Part shown: piece by piece, positions 25,782-38,086 of the stretch
Layout: each line of letters starts with the position of its first letter
How positions within the stretch are numbered: the first letter of the stretch is position 1
Source: Steinernema hermaphroditum
Taxonomy: Eukaryota > Nematoda > Chromadorea > Rhabditida > Steinernematidae
Length of the DNA: 64,000 bases
Reading direction: 5' to 3'
Assembly: GCA_030435675.1 (NCBI GenBank)
Contig: CM059621.1
Span: 11,780,001 to 11,844,000, forward strand
The notes under the pieces: generated by a model
The model's database searches: none
Seen by the model: the letters and a program-made list of their open reading frames with translations, nothing else
What the model was told of the DNA's origin: nothing
Made by a program: the position numbers and the translations under genes

Positions 25782-27827
25782 ATGACAAGCCTGCGCTATC
25801 CGTTTCCGACGATGATGGCTTCGATGGGCGGTTACTCCTCTTCCTCTCCGGACCAATCGCCGGACTCCGATCTCGGCGACATCCTCGATGTCCTCCGCGG
25901 CCTCGATCAGGAGCAACAACTCAAGAACGAGTAAGTCCTGTTAGAAGCGTTTTTGCGAGGAGTGTAGTTTGCTCTCCGATGCTCGGGGCACGCAGGTGTT
26001 CTTGTTGGCCTGGAAACGGCCTGCAAAGGCCTCTATTGGCCAAACCCTATTAGCGTTACTAAGAGCGAGCTAGCTAGCTCGGCCCCCTAACTCTCCGCGA
26101 GGGCCGAAAGGTCGGGAGTCAAAGTGGCTGAAGTCCGTAAACAGTCCCTCCCTTCCGTTTCCATCCGAAAAGAGACTCGCCTATCAGTATTTACTGCCGT
26201 TGGCGACCACAACTCCGACACAGTTCGCCACTTTCAGGATGTTCTCTTTTCCCGAGGTCAAAATCGAATGCAAAACGTCGCCACAGAGCGTCTCCGAAGA
26301 GGAAACGATCGAACTGTGAGTGAACTCTCGCCGATAGGTGACTTTCAAAGGGTCTCTCGCGACTTTAGGACCCCGGATGAAGTACCCTCAAGTAGCTCGA
26401 CCGACTTCGTCGGCGTCTGCGCCGTGTGTGGCGCCCCCGCGCGCTGCTTCCACTACGACGTGCCGAGTTGCAACGGCTGCAAGACGTTTTTCCGGAGGAC
26501 CATAGTCACCGAGAGAACGTACACGTGCGCACGCAACGGGAACTGCAAAATCGATTGCAGTAAGCGGAACTGCCCCTACAGTAGCCTAGCGAGTCCTTCC
26601 AGGCAACCGCACCCTCTGTCGGTACTGTAGGTTCAACCGATGCGTCGCCGTCGGCATGAACCCCGCGGCCATTCAGCTGCCCTCCAACATGGACGTCCAG
26701 AAGATTACAAAACAAATCCAGAAACGACGCATGGAGTTGACCGAAGAGGGTGGTAGCGCGGGACCTGTTGTGAAGGTCTGTGCCGACCCGGTGACGTCAA
26801 CTTTGTTTTCTTCAGGTCGAACCTAAATCGCTCTACTTCAACGAGAATTTCTACGAGCGGATCCTCGACGGACTCCTCTACGTCGAATACAAAGCAGATC
26901 AACTGCGGTGGTCCACTTTCAACCCCGCCGAAATGGATTCGATCAGGGAAATGCAGATCGAGGATTTCCTCCAGTCATCGTCTTACTTTAAGTTATCCGA
27001 AAAATATGAGGTACACAAAGTTATCAAGCAGCACATCGATTCAAACGGATAATTCTAGAGGGCAACAAACTGGCCTTTAGCTGTAGAATATCCTATAAAT
27101 CTGGAGGAAAGGACGAAAGCCGGCGGCAGACCGTTCGTCACGGCGAAGTTCTGGTCCCTCATGGACCTCCTTATCGTGATCGAAACGGCCAAGACTATCC
27201 CCGCTTTTCAGAGGCTATCGCTCTCCGACCAGGTACCGGTGTTCCAAAGAACCCTCCTTATAGCCTTCTTCAGAAAGCTCTGATGAAACGGGTCGCCATC
27301 GTCAACGTTCTCCTCATCCAGGCGTATTTCTCTGTCGCGTCAAACGCAAGCACGATCATGTTCCCAGACGGCGTCACTCCCATTAAATTCCGCAACGAGT
27401 AGGAGTATCGCCCCCTGATCGCCTCATCAAACACTCTTTCAGCCCGTCGAATCTCGAAGTGGAGATCTACTGCCGCATGCTGGAGCCCTTCTACCGCCTT
27501 AATCTCACCAAGGAGGAGTACGTCCTCATCAAGGCGATCATCCTTTTCCAAGCTGAAAGTCCCGACATCAGTCCCGAGGCCGTGGAGATCGTGGAGAAGG
27601 CGCGCGAAGAGTACTCCTCCGCACTTCTCCGGTTCATGCAGGCGAAACACGGCGCCGTCCAGGGCGCCTCTCGCTACTCCAGCGCCATCGGAATGATCGT
27701 CAGTCTGCACATGTTCGCTCAGAAACACCGTGAACTCCATCTCATCTTCCGGATCAACCTGCGCAATATCAGAAAGAGGCTCATGTGCGAGAAGAAAACG
27801 ATCCCGCTTATTGAAACACTCTTCTAG
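25782..27827 (+). CDS. nhr: Nuclear hormone receptor F, with long N-terminus
   Basis: Exons 25782-25930, 26238-26315, 26351-26559, 26603-26775, 26816-27010, 27059-27232, 27274-27398, 27443-27827; 495 residues, all phases close. An A/B region of about 95 residues precedes the fingers and includes GGYSSSSPDQSPDSDLGDIL and the acidic SPQSVSEEETIEL, a possible activation segment. DNA-binding domain CAVCGAPARCFHYD, P-box CNGCKTFFRR, CARNGNC, CRYCRFNRCVAVGM. Ligand domain NFYERILDGLLYVE, FWSLMDLLIVIETAKT, LSLSDQKALMKR, FPDGVTPI, KEEYVLIKAIILFQAESP. The intron 26316-26350 is only 35 nt. Codon use is strongly C/G-ending in the last exons, unlike D, suggesting higher expression or a different composition history. 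It is the most complete NHR here. Confidence 0.92.
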
Positions 27828-30800
27828 GCGACTCAGTACGTGTAAATAGTGTACATACTACCTCAGGAATGCGTGTTCTTCCGCTGCGTTTACGATAAAT
27901 TCTCGGATCATGTGACGGGATATACGACGTCCTTCTAGCCCCCACTGTTTGTTTTCGGCGAAGAAACCAAAACACAGAGTTTGTGTTTTGATCATTGCGA
28001 AACCCGTTTGTTTGCTGAAGAGGAGTGCCAGGGTAATTTGAAACAAAAGGCGCCAAAGGGGACTCCGAAATTCTGTGTGGGAGTCCGAGAAGAAGATATT
28101 GAAAGTTTAATTCGAAGAACGTGGAAACTGAGCAAACCGAAGATCACAAACGTTTGCTACCGTATCCCTTCGTCCCGGAATATTAATTAATAAGGAATAT
28201 CCGTAACAATTGGCTTACGGTCATTAGTGAAAAAGCGGACTTCAGGACATCAAGAACTATAATTGAATTGAATAAAAAAGTGCGTCGCGGACTTACATCA
28301 TAACAAAAAAGGACGACTTTCATACATCACCACAGAGCACCGTAGGATAGAATGTGCACTTTATTCCGTCGACATCGAAAATCCCGACTTTTCTCAGATC
28401 TATTTTCAGATCCGCATAAGCGTCTCGCTAATTAATTTCTGCACCATTGTTTCATTCTCCTTTTCTAGTACATTTTTCCCGCTTAAAAAACATCATAATT
28501 CAAATAACTAAGTAACCCTCAAATAAAAGTAACTCTCTTTCATAGAGTGGAGAAAAACAAGGCCAGTCCTTGGAGCTTTTAATGCTGTTTATAAATAACA
28601 ATTCTCGTTATTGCATTTAATTATGTATGTGGAGACAAATAATGAATGTACTACTGTTTGCCATTAGCCATGGATTCCAGGTAAGAACCTGGCGCGAAAC
28701 TCCCCACGTACTTTCGATGCAGTATATAGTAATGTACAGTAACCCCATTTCTAGTGAATCGAAGACATTCTGACAGTTCGGTGCCTGGATCCGAGGCATC
28801 AGGAAGCGAGACGTACGAAAGGAAGATGAAATGGTCGAAGAAGATCATTTCATAGAGACGAAGGCCGATCGGAAAAACTCGAACCAAATAACGAGATGAG
28901 CTCAAGAAGGCGACAACACCAACGGTAGAACCAAGGAGAATGCAGTTGAATCAATGGTTGAACCTGGGAGTAGCGAATTGTAACAATTCTCATTCGGAAT
29001 GAACGAATGTTCTGGTCAAAATCGTTCTAGTTCAAGAGCAGTAGTAGCGGATCGTTCTACTGAAAGTCTCTCTTTTTGTAAATTGTTATTTATTATCAAA
29101 AAGACACACATGTCACCATTGGTACGAACAACTTTAGCCCACATCTTGAGCATGAGCCGGAAGCCGCGTTCGCCGAAAATGACGGGTTTGGTCGAAAACG
29201 GTTTGGTTCACTTTTCTACGCAAACGCTGATAATGGTAAGAGCGCTATAAAACAATAAGCGGAACAGTAATCTGTCAGCTCAAAATGGAGGTCATTGTGG
29301 AGGTCAACTTAAGAGGTCTAAGACACCATGGCATAAGCGTGACCTTTTCAGCATTTGGCCTCCATTTCCAGAAAATATAAATGAGCTATAAGTGCGCATA
29401 GTAGCTGTGAATGTCGGATAATGCATGTTCCCATTGTGTTTAACCAATTGGTAACGTTGGATTTAACAGAAAATAGTGATCGATTATCTTTTTAAAATTT
29501 GCTTGTGTTTTAATACAGCCATATTTGCATTCGACATGTAAGACTCAACGATGTACATAAATGCTTGGAGACAGCTACCGTTCATCACAAGAATGAGAGG
29601 TGGCCATGGTCGACCGAGGTGCGCATGAGTGACGAACATAACCTTTTCAAAGAGAGTAGAGAGTTCGAAAATAGACGCCAAACAAAGATAGCCGACATTT
29701 TCAGTGGACCGACCCAAAATAATAATTGGCAATAACGCTACTAAAATATTATTCTTAAACGAGCATAGTTGTCAGCATCACTGGTAGTAGCTACAGTACC
29801 TAAAGTTTTATTTTCCCAAACGCAAGATATGCTTTAATTTAAAAAAAAAACGAAAAAAACGAAAATTGAAAATTGGATCGTAGAACGTTCAAATCCATTG
29901 GTCAATGCTGAACAAAAAAAAATCGGCGCAATAATGTCGATTTTGTCTCATTACACTATTTTCATATAACACCCCTGATACCATAATACGTTTACCTCAA
30001 GGTACTCCTATCTTTGTCTTTTGATATGATATGATAATTGATATGCCCTTGAGCACATTTTTATCCGCTGCCAAATGAATTCCAATTTCAACGTCCTATT
30101 TTCGACGCTGATCATATTGATAAGGTAAAGATAGGGGTAACACTATCTTTTTATTACATAACGCACATGGACACAAAATAAGCGGTCTCACACATTCTTT
30201 GCACAAACAAATACAGTAACCCTTCGTGTTAATTAGGTTTTCAGCACAGCAACTTGTGTTAATTATAAACGCACTACTCATTGTTATTCACAAAAAATTC
30301 TGGGAAAGCACCCTCAGCAACAGTTACCATATACAACACCGATTGCAGTTATACAGTAATCTTACACGCTAGGTGTAATTTAAGTTCAGGGCAGTGTGCA
30401 CTATAATTACTTCTCCTTTTAGAAGAGGTACTTTCGGAACATGCGCACCTAACGACGTTGATCGGTTCGTATAGAAAAAGACATAAAAACATGACATGCG
30501 CACTTTCCAAAATAAGACACAGAACTATGTACTTCTCCTTTGTAACTCACGGTCTACCCTTTTTCTCTTTCCCAGGCAACAACTCTAGAGTCTCACTACG
30601 AACAAAACAACATTCCCAATAAGTTCACAATCTACCGTTTCCAAATGCTACTTTTTCATCTTCCACTAGAACAACACCGAAAGTGCCAATTGGAAAACAC
30701 TTGTTTTGTTTTTAGCCTGTTTTGGCTTTGCACACAAATGGAATGCACCCTATTCCCTTTTTCGCATTGTGTTCCAAAGCAAAGATCCACGATGAACGCA

Positions 30801-31080
30801 CTCTTGTTTATTGCTCACAAATGTTATCACAAAAACGGAATTGCAGAAAGCGTCCACAGAAAGAACATTCAGCAAAACAACATACCGTATCCTGCACACA
30901 GTCATAACATAGGAATGCACATAACATCTACTCTTGAATCCTTTTTATTTTAATTACGATGATCGACATTACGGTGATTGATGATCGACAGCTTCCTGTA
31001 GGGAGTGTTGCAGAACTATTTCTATGATTATTTGTGGTGACATGACTTGCGAGAAATCACGTCTGTGAAACCAGAAAGCC
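27828..31080. other. Gene-poor interval; possible fragments of a seven-helix receptor on the minus strand
   Basis: Mostly AT-rich with no solid gene. On the minus strand, about 29760-29490 reads LPIIILGRSTENVGYLCLA and NGSCLQAFMYIVESYMSNAN, and about 28955-28750 reads GSTVGVVAF and FDHFIFLSYVSLPD. Both look like membrane-receptor exons, but no consistent splice chain or start could be built. A decayed chemoreceptor is possible; chance frames are not excluded. Confidence 0.25.
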
Positions 31081-31089
31081 AAAGAGATA

Positions 31090-31930
31090 CGGGAGCCCTG
31101 CGAGCGGCAAGAATGGTCCTCACAAAGTAGGCTACAGGTCAGTAAAAACTGAAACAAAACGCGGGGCCTAGCATCCCCAGAGGTATATTGCTAGTGGAGC
31201 GGATACATCTCTTCTGTCTGTGTAGTGACAGTGAACCGGTCACTTTCAAAGTGTCTGTATGGCGGCGCCCGGACAAAACCGCCCAAAAAAAAACCGCCAA
31301 ATCAAAAACCGCCCTTCGGACTCGCTTTAGATTAATAGGCTTCAGTTTAAGCCGGAACCTAAGCCAAGTTTGGATACTAACCCATGTACAAAAACAAATA
31401 TGTGGCTCGTAGTCATGCTGGCTTCGGCAAACCCCGGCTTAGCTTAGGCTTAGGACTATGCCTAGTGATTTTAAGCGAGCCCGAGCCCCGTTCTGAAACA
31501 GCGCGATATTTGGCGGTTTTGTCCGTTTGGCGGTTTTGTCCTCGGCGGTTTTGTCTTTGGCGGTTTTTTTGGCGGTTTTGTCCGGGCGCCCTGTATGGCT
31601 CATTGCGAAAGCGTTTGATTTGTAATCGGCCGGAATCTGTTCAACGCCGGACCCAGTCCTCATTCTGTCTGAAACCGACCGCTCCTCGAATGCGGCCAGA
31701 AACACAAACCAAAGGATCAGTCCGAGACGAGACTTTTAGACTTTGAGACTTGAGACTTTGAACTCCATTGTTGTCTGCGGTTTGAAATACTTTCAAAAGG
31801 AGCTCGAGCTGTCGGGAGTAACTTAAAAATAATCCTCTTATCCTCAGTAGAACGCGTCTTACCGAGCTGATATTCGATGGTTCGGTTCCCCTCTGAGTCC
31901 TTACTTTGTCTAGTGTCTGAAGAATTTTCA
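31090..31930 (+). repeat. Dispersed repeat with minisatellite-like unit and tRNA-like segments (interrupted)
   Basis: Starts with one diverged copy of the unit that is amplified at 54.7-57.9 kb (AGCCCTGCGAGCGGCAAG), then GCCTAGCATCCCCAGAG and TCTGTCTGTGTAGTGACAG. After the MITE come ATGGCTCATTGCGAAAGCG and TTTGATTTGTAATCGGC, which look like the D-arm and anticodon arm of a tRNA with anticodon TGT (Thr), and near 31877 GGTTCGGTTCCCCTCTGAG, a B-box-like T-arm. The same order occurs at 57.9-58.16 kb. It is best read as a SINE-like repeat of tRNA-Thr ancestry. Limits are approximate. Confidence 0.5.
31264..31590. mobile_element. MITE with 20-bp inverted ends and 9-bp target duplication
   Basis: Left end GGCGCCCGGACAAAACCGCC and right end its exact reverse complement. 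CTGTATGGC is repeated directly on both flanks (31255-31263 and 31591-31599). A 9-bp duplication is typical of Mutator-like (MULE) elements. Both ends hold clustered copies of GACAAAACCGCC-like subterminal motifs. No coding capacity in 327 bp. Removing it restores the host repeat (TCTGTATGGCTCATTGCG, compare TCTGTGTGGCTCATTGCG at 58.07 kb). Confidence 0.85.
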
Positions 31931-32966
31931 TCTTGTGGAACATTTCAAGTCATTATAAAAGAGAATGAGTGAGCTGTATTAGAGCGTAGGACACGGAGAA
32001 AGACAGAAAGGAAGCCTATTCCTACATAATTGGGCCTTACTAATCTTATCATAACTTAGTTTAGCAAATGTGTATTCAGACGCTCAGACGTGTATACCAA
32101 TCGACTACGAACCCGATGGAGTGATCAGTTCGCGAAGAAACTGGAAACCAAAAGATGGTAGCACCGAGCACGGCAATGTGATTGATTTCACAAATAAATT
32201 CATGTAAATTCAATGTGTATAATGTTGCAAAACCGCGTAAAATAGTTACTTCTTCTTTCGTCTTCTTTGAAGTGAAAAGATGACTTTTACCGTTGACCAT
32301 CAATATGTACTATGTCTCTTTAATCCAGTAATAGAGGGATATTTGTATGGCTGTTGATCTATTTGAACTGAATTTTTATTCTTCCATTGTCACTCTTGCA
32401 CATAAACTCGTTTCGGCGCGGCAAAAACCTGTTGTTCCCAGCCGCAATAAAAGCTGTTCATTAATAATGCTGCGCACAGAATGAAGAAGCGGCAGAAGAT
32501 GGCCTTTTATCTTGTGGTCTTTTGAACCCGCTGAACGCCTCGATGCGGAAGTCTCGCTTTACAACGCCTGAATTGCAAATTTCTTTGACACATTTGCGAA
32601 GCGGAAGAAGACTGAGTCCAAAGCGGGACCTCTTTGGGGGTCCGCCGCGATTTGCAATCGGATAAGCCGGGAGCGGCTTTGATCAACTGCTCCGCGAGCA
32701 ATGTACTCGAGAAAAACAAAGTATTTGGTCGTGAATTACTCTCTCCGTCTCCCGTCTCTCTCTCACCTCTGACGTCCACACGCACCGACTATGTTATCAT
32801 CCACATTTGTTCCCTCCTTACGCGGCGTCGACTCACGTGCGCCACTACCTAGAAACCGCCCTCCTTAAGCACCACCTGGTAACAATTACATTTTACTACT
32901 AAGGTATAAAAAACGGATCTTTCTTTTAGTATTAAAACTCGTCCGTTCGGAGTAGAGGCCGAGTCG
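31931..32966. other. Intergenic upstream of NHR G
   Basis: No supported gene. Presumed 5' region of NHR G. Confidence 0.45.
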
Positions 32967-34358
32967 ATGCCGACGTTCGCCCACATCTGCGCCATCTGCG
33001 GCGCTCCGGCGAGATGCCTCCACTACGATGTGATGAGCTGCATCGGATGCAAATCGTTTTTCCGAAGAACCATCGTTTTGGGAAAGGTCTACGAATGCAT
33101 TGATCGGAAGAAGGCGCGCTGTGAAATCAATTACGGTGAGACACACTCAGCGTCTTGTGAACATGGGTCGTTTAGAGAACGTCAGGTTCTGTCAGTTTTG
33201 CCGTTTTGAGAAGTGTATTCGAATGGGAATGAAAGCGGAACGTGAGTCAGAAAGAGACTCACTCCATGCCCCCATTCCCCATTCTAGTGATCCAGCCCAA
33301 TGGAAAAGAGGAGGCCGAACAGCTGGCCGTCTACTCGAGAAAGAGAACGCAAAGCGCATCCTGGGAGGACGACGATCTTCCGCTAATCAAGGTATCAAGC
33401 GCTCCTAAGAGACTCTCGGGAGACTGGTTTAGATTGATGCTAAAAAGCTCATTTTTCATCAGAACATCTACGAGCGTCTGATTGAGAACCTATGCTACCT
33501 CGAGTCCAAAGTGGTCGAGTTGAGGACCTCTACACTGGACCCAATGGATCAAGCCTATCTCGATCTTCCCGACCTGCTGGCCAGGCACTGTCAATTGGCC
33601 GACTCTCACAAGTACTCGAGGCCGACGAACTGGCCTCTGGAGTTCGAACTTCCGGTGCCCAAGCACTCAAAACCTATAGGGAAGAATTGGCTACTTCTCG
33701 ACTTGATGCTCACTATTGATTTCTGCAAGTGCATGCCCACTTTCTGTGAACTCAGTTTCAATGACCAGGTGAGCAAGGAAGTTGTAAACACAAATCTAGC
33801 CTCCTCTCAGATAGCCCTATGTAAAAGGGTTCTGCTCACCAGTGCTCGTCTAACCGGCGCGTACTACAGCTACGTCGAGAAATCTTCCACCATGTACTTT
33901 CCCGACGGATGTATGCCCCTGCGTTTCTTCAGCCATGAGTAAGTACACTTCCCGTGCACTTCAATGTTTTGGCGTTTAGGACGACCAAAGTAGAAAAAGA
34001 GATCTTTTGCGCATCTATAGAGCCGATCAGAAGGAACGCCTTCACGAAAGAGGAATATTTGTTTCTCAAAGCCATCGTACTTCTGAACGCGGACTGTCCT
34101 CTGTTATCGGACGAAGGTCAGCGCACTCTTGAAAAGGGCAGAAAAATGTACGCAAACGCGTTCCTTCGATACCTCCAAGCGAAGCACGGGACCTTACGGG
34201 GTGCCGGGAAATTCGCCGATGCCCTCGCCCTGATACGGTCGCTTTACGATGACGACGAGAAGCACAAAGGAATGCATATCATGTTCGAGGCGAAGGTGAC
34301 GGCTATGTTCGGAGCGCCGAGGCCGATCGCTTTGATCGACACTATTATGATAAACTGA
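32967..34358 (+). CDS. nhr: Nuclear hormone receptor G
   Basis: Exons 32967-33135, 33176-33241, 33288-33391, 33463-33768, 33811-33938, 33980-34358; 383 residues, all phases close, introns 40-71 nt. The protein starts almost directly at the finger: MPTFAHICAICGAPARCLHY, P-box CIGCKSFFRR, CEINYENVRF spanning the intron, CQFCRFEKCIRMGM. Ligand domain NIYERLIENLCYLES, NWPLEFELPVPKHS, KNWLLLDLMLTIDF, SFNDQIALCKR, FPDGCMPLRFF, KEEYLFLKAIVLLNA. It groups with E and F by the CGAPA finger, the NW/FPDG ligand-domain motifs and shared intron positions. Looks intact. Ligand unknown. Confidence 0.92.
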
Positions 34359-36973
34359 AGAGTGAAATAAACACAAAATGTGAAGAGAATGCACTAAAAA
34401 CTTGTACATAGTTGTCAACTCTAAAAACAGTTACTTTCGTACGAGCAAAAAATGTTTCCAGAGCAAAACAAGCGAAAAAAAACAAAAGCACAAAGAGACA
34501 GATGATAGCAACAAGCAACGTTTCACACTCCTATTCCTCAGCAGCCACAGGTATTTTTGAAGTTGTGATTGTAATTGAATTATATTACGTGCTACATAGA
34601 TATCACTATTCTACTCCTAGGCCCCATTTTTCAAATTTTGAAGTTTTTTTTTATCACTGGAAAACGTACATACATAGAAGTGACTCATAATCAAATGCAC
34701 GTTCTGTTTTCTCCGGGATCTATTATCCATATACTGGGACAGATAATAACAAAAAGCCTGTCCGTTTGGTGTTTTCGCCTGTTCTGTGCCGCCTGCTGTG
34801 GCAGTTGCGAGATCTGGCAGAAGTGCCAGGGCTATCATTATTTGACACACTGTAGCTGTCGCTAAAAGATAAAATGGATAGACATAAAAGTGCGTCTGTT
34901 CTATTTTGGACTTTTAGACTTTTATATTTATCCATTTTATGTTTTTGCGACATCCAAAAACCCTCTAGTCACTACAGACGTGATAAGGACAGCCGGAAAA
35001 ACAAAAATACCAAAAGTGCAGGCTTGTTGCTATCAGATCTTGGCTTTTGTTTTTCAGAGTGTCCTATCCTGTTCTGCTACATTAAATGGACAATGAAAAC
35101 GCAGAATAGACGCATGCTCGTAAGTCGCCAACACGCCTATACTTACCGTGGAGAAAGTGATATGTGCGATCTATTTACACTTGTCAACATTATGCACCGT
35201 CCGCTTTTTCAGGCAGAGAGCGTGATTTTTTGCTTTTGCCAAGGTTACCACGTGAACATGCGTTTCGTTCCGATACGAGTACGGGAAAAAGTCGTCTAAA
35301 TGTCAGTTTATGATGTGAGGTTAATATCCGAATATACAGTAAATTGAGTGGCCGTAAACTGTGAACAAAAAGGTCTCGCTACTTGTTTTATACAACTGGT
35401 GTTCGATGGACTAACAAAAGAATCGAAATAAAAAAGGGGTGATTGAAGCAAGGGGACCACTACATTAGAAGGGAAAAGCAAGGGAGTGTTCGCCTCAGAT
35501 CTCGCCAAAAAGTGATACATACATTATTAAATGCAAAGCCCATGAGCCCGTACATACATTTAAACGTCCTAACCAGAATGGGCAACACTTTGGCTATCTG
35601 TGAATGATTGGTGAATGGTGAAAGAACAACAGGACGATTGAATTTGTTGTGCTAAAACTCATCTTTGTTATTCATATTAGTCATCTCAGGGCGCGAAATA
35701 GAGAAAATTAACCTGAACAATGACAAACACCACTATTCTTCCACACAGGCAGTTGGCGCCATTTTGGTACAGTTGACTATGGTCATTTGAATGTACCTTT
35801 CGAAAGGTGCATTGTCCGGCGTACGCTGATGCCTTTTTTCGATTCGCGTTCACTCTTGTTCGCCTATCAATTTTTGGCTTTATCAGAAACGGACACTTCG
35901 GCAAGTTCCTTTGTAATGTATGATGGATGTATCAGCATCAATCGAGCAGGGTCGAATTCTGTTTTGAAATGGGAAGCTATTCGCGGTAAATCCGGTCAGG
36001 AAGAGATAATCACCACGAATAGCTTGCTAAGTGCCCTTCGCGTATCGTTAGTGTCCAAAAGATACAGCATCCAAAGAATTTTTAGCCTAGACCGGAATTT
36101 CTGTATTGGGCAACCGAAAACAGGTGTTTTCTGAGGAACGGAGTTTTCTGTTGCGTATCAACGAGTTTCGAGTTTATTTCGTGAATATATAAACAGAAGA
36201 TGATAAAGGGCGTTATAGTGTTTGGATGAGAACACAGTGAGCTACATTGATTTTATTTATGATGTTGTTTATCTGGCCCACCTGATATCTGGTATATCAG
36301 TGATGGATCTATCCAGCTGCCAAGAAGGTCTCTGCATCATATATCACAAAATTTATACAAGCTGCAATTAAATCGCGCCAAAATGCTGAAATCTCTCATT
36401 GACAAAGAGTACAGTCTCCACATCATTTGTTTCTGTCTATCCTCTTGGCGTGTTTTTGTTTTTCTGATCGCACTCGTCCCGTCTGGTATCTGAAATAGCG
36501 AGTACAAATAAATAGCGAACAACACAGAAACACGTATTTTTTGCTTTCCTAAATTAGCGTGGAAAGCAAAGAGCGGTCAGGTCGTTCGCTTATTGTTGGC
36601 ACAATTGTCGTGCCGGCTCCCAGGCCTTCTGTTCCTATTTTATCGATGATGTGGGGTTGTGGCGTCGACAAAAATAGCTCTGGAGGTTTTCTATTGCACA
36701 AATAAAAGGACTTATATATTTGCACGGCACAGTTTGTGTACACTAGGTCGTATGAATGCTGCTATTTTTGAAAGATCTTTGAAACATCTCTGTCAACGTC
36801 ATTCACCTTACAAAATCGATTCGTCTGGCGCTAGTGGAGCGATAAGTGCATTGACACGATAAGGAGATCATTCGTCTATAATTGACGGGAAAGTACTCGG
36901 GCTAAAATTTATTAACTTATTACTTATATGTACAATGGATGTGCACTCTAACTCCGCTGTGATCTCAGGATTA
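34359..36973. other. Gene-poor interval
   Basis: About 2.6 kb, AT-rich, with one imperfect hairpin (34858-34951). AATAAA just after the NHR G stop (gtgaaataaacac, about 34363) is its likely poly(A) signal. No gene recognised. Confidence 0.5.
34858..34951. repeat. Imperfect 33-bp inverted repeat
   Basis: Arm 34858-34890 pairs with 34919-34951 with four mismatches around a 28-nt loop. No coding content. May be a very short foldback element. Confidence 0.65.
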
Positions 36974-37361
36974 TTATTTTGTGGTGATGTGGTTGAGGAC
37001 ATACGCACTGTGGCAAATCCGCACTCTGAAAAAAACAGACGGCTTCCAAAAGAGAACTCCGAATCTGACCTCTGTTCGAAGAGTTCTTCGAACTGTCGGT
37101 CCTCACAATTCTTTTCCTGAGACCGCAGCTCTTTTGACGCATTCTTCGCAAAAGCTCCGTCATGAGCATTTGTCAAATTTTGATACAACGTCGACAGAAT
37201 CTAAATAGCGTCATGTCCAACTCCGTAAGCCATAGATCACTCACGTCAAGCGCTGCAATCTGCCGATGTCCATCGAATCTCTGTCGCATGGAGACGCAGC
37301 TCTCGGACAAAGTGCACAAAAACAAGAGAAAAGTGCACAAGAGGGCGCAACGGGAGTTCAT
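36974..37361 (-). CDS. Small secreted protein, unrecognised
   Basis: Exons (complement): 37190-37361, 37070-37130, 36974-37025; 94 residues. The N-terminus is a clear signal peptide (MNSRCALLCTFLLFLCTLSES). The mature part has four Cys: SCVSM, FRFCRQ, KNCED and RICHS. It is charged (ELDMTLFRF, EDRQFEELFEQR). The second intron (37026-37069, 44 nt, GTCAG..TTTTTTTCAG) is convincing; the first (59 nt, donor GTTGTA, acceptor AAAAG) is weak. No known family recognised: not enough Cys for a saposin, no insulin A-chain pattern. The start and signal peptide are what I am surest of. Confidence 0.45.
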
Positions 37362-38086
37362 GGCCGGGCTGCTGTTGAACTGGTTATGTGTGCAAATCTC
37401 ATTAGAGTTCCTTAAATAGTCGTTCGGTCATTAACGCCAATCAGGTAAAAAACCGTTTGTTGGGGTTAATGCCTCTTGGAGTTATCACTCCTCGCCCACA
37501 CTCGAAACGGGGTCAAATGAAACATTTCCAGTTCCACCTTGTGCACAAATGACCTTTACGTGTGATTACGTAATCGGAATCGAGCGCCCTTCATGTCGGA
37601 ACGGCTGAAACGTTCAGAAGCACAGTATTTTTAATTGTCCAATGGGGCCATATTCCAGAGGGTGTATTCAAGAAGGTGCTTCACAACCGTGTTGTGTTTT
37701 CTCGAAAATGCACAACTGTGACCAAAGAACAACGGACCACCTATTCGAACAACGGACCACTTCATTTGTGCATTTCTCGGCGCTCTCGGCGTGGTCTTTA
37801 GAACGCTTTGAATTGATTCAGGGGTAGAACTCTGATGAACTCTCTATGTGGAAGGAATATCCATTTCCTTAGACATTTTTTCCCAGTTCAATTGGAATAC
37901 AATGGCCATTTCATAACTAGCCAACTACATCCTCGCGTTGACTAGCTTCTGGTATATGACAAAGAGCAATCAGTTAAGACTAATGTACGGCCGTGATGGG
38001 TTCAGTAGATATGACTTGTCCGCGAGTGGGTCAAAGCAGATTTATTCATGCGCATTCTACAGTAGTGCACCATGAACCCCTCTGTG
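37362..38086. other. Intergenic
   Basis: No supported feature between the small secreted gene and the protease-like gene. Confidence 0.45.
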
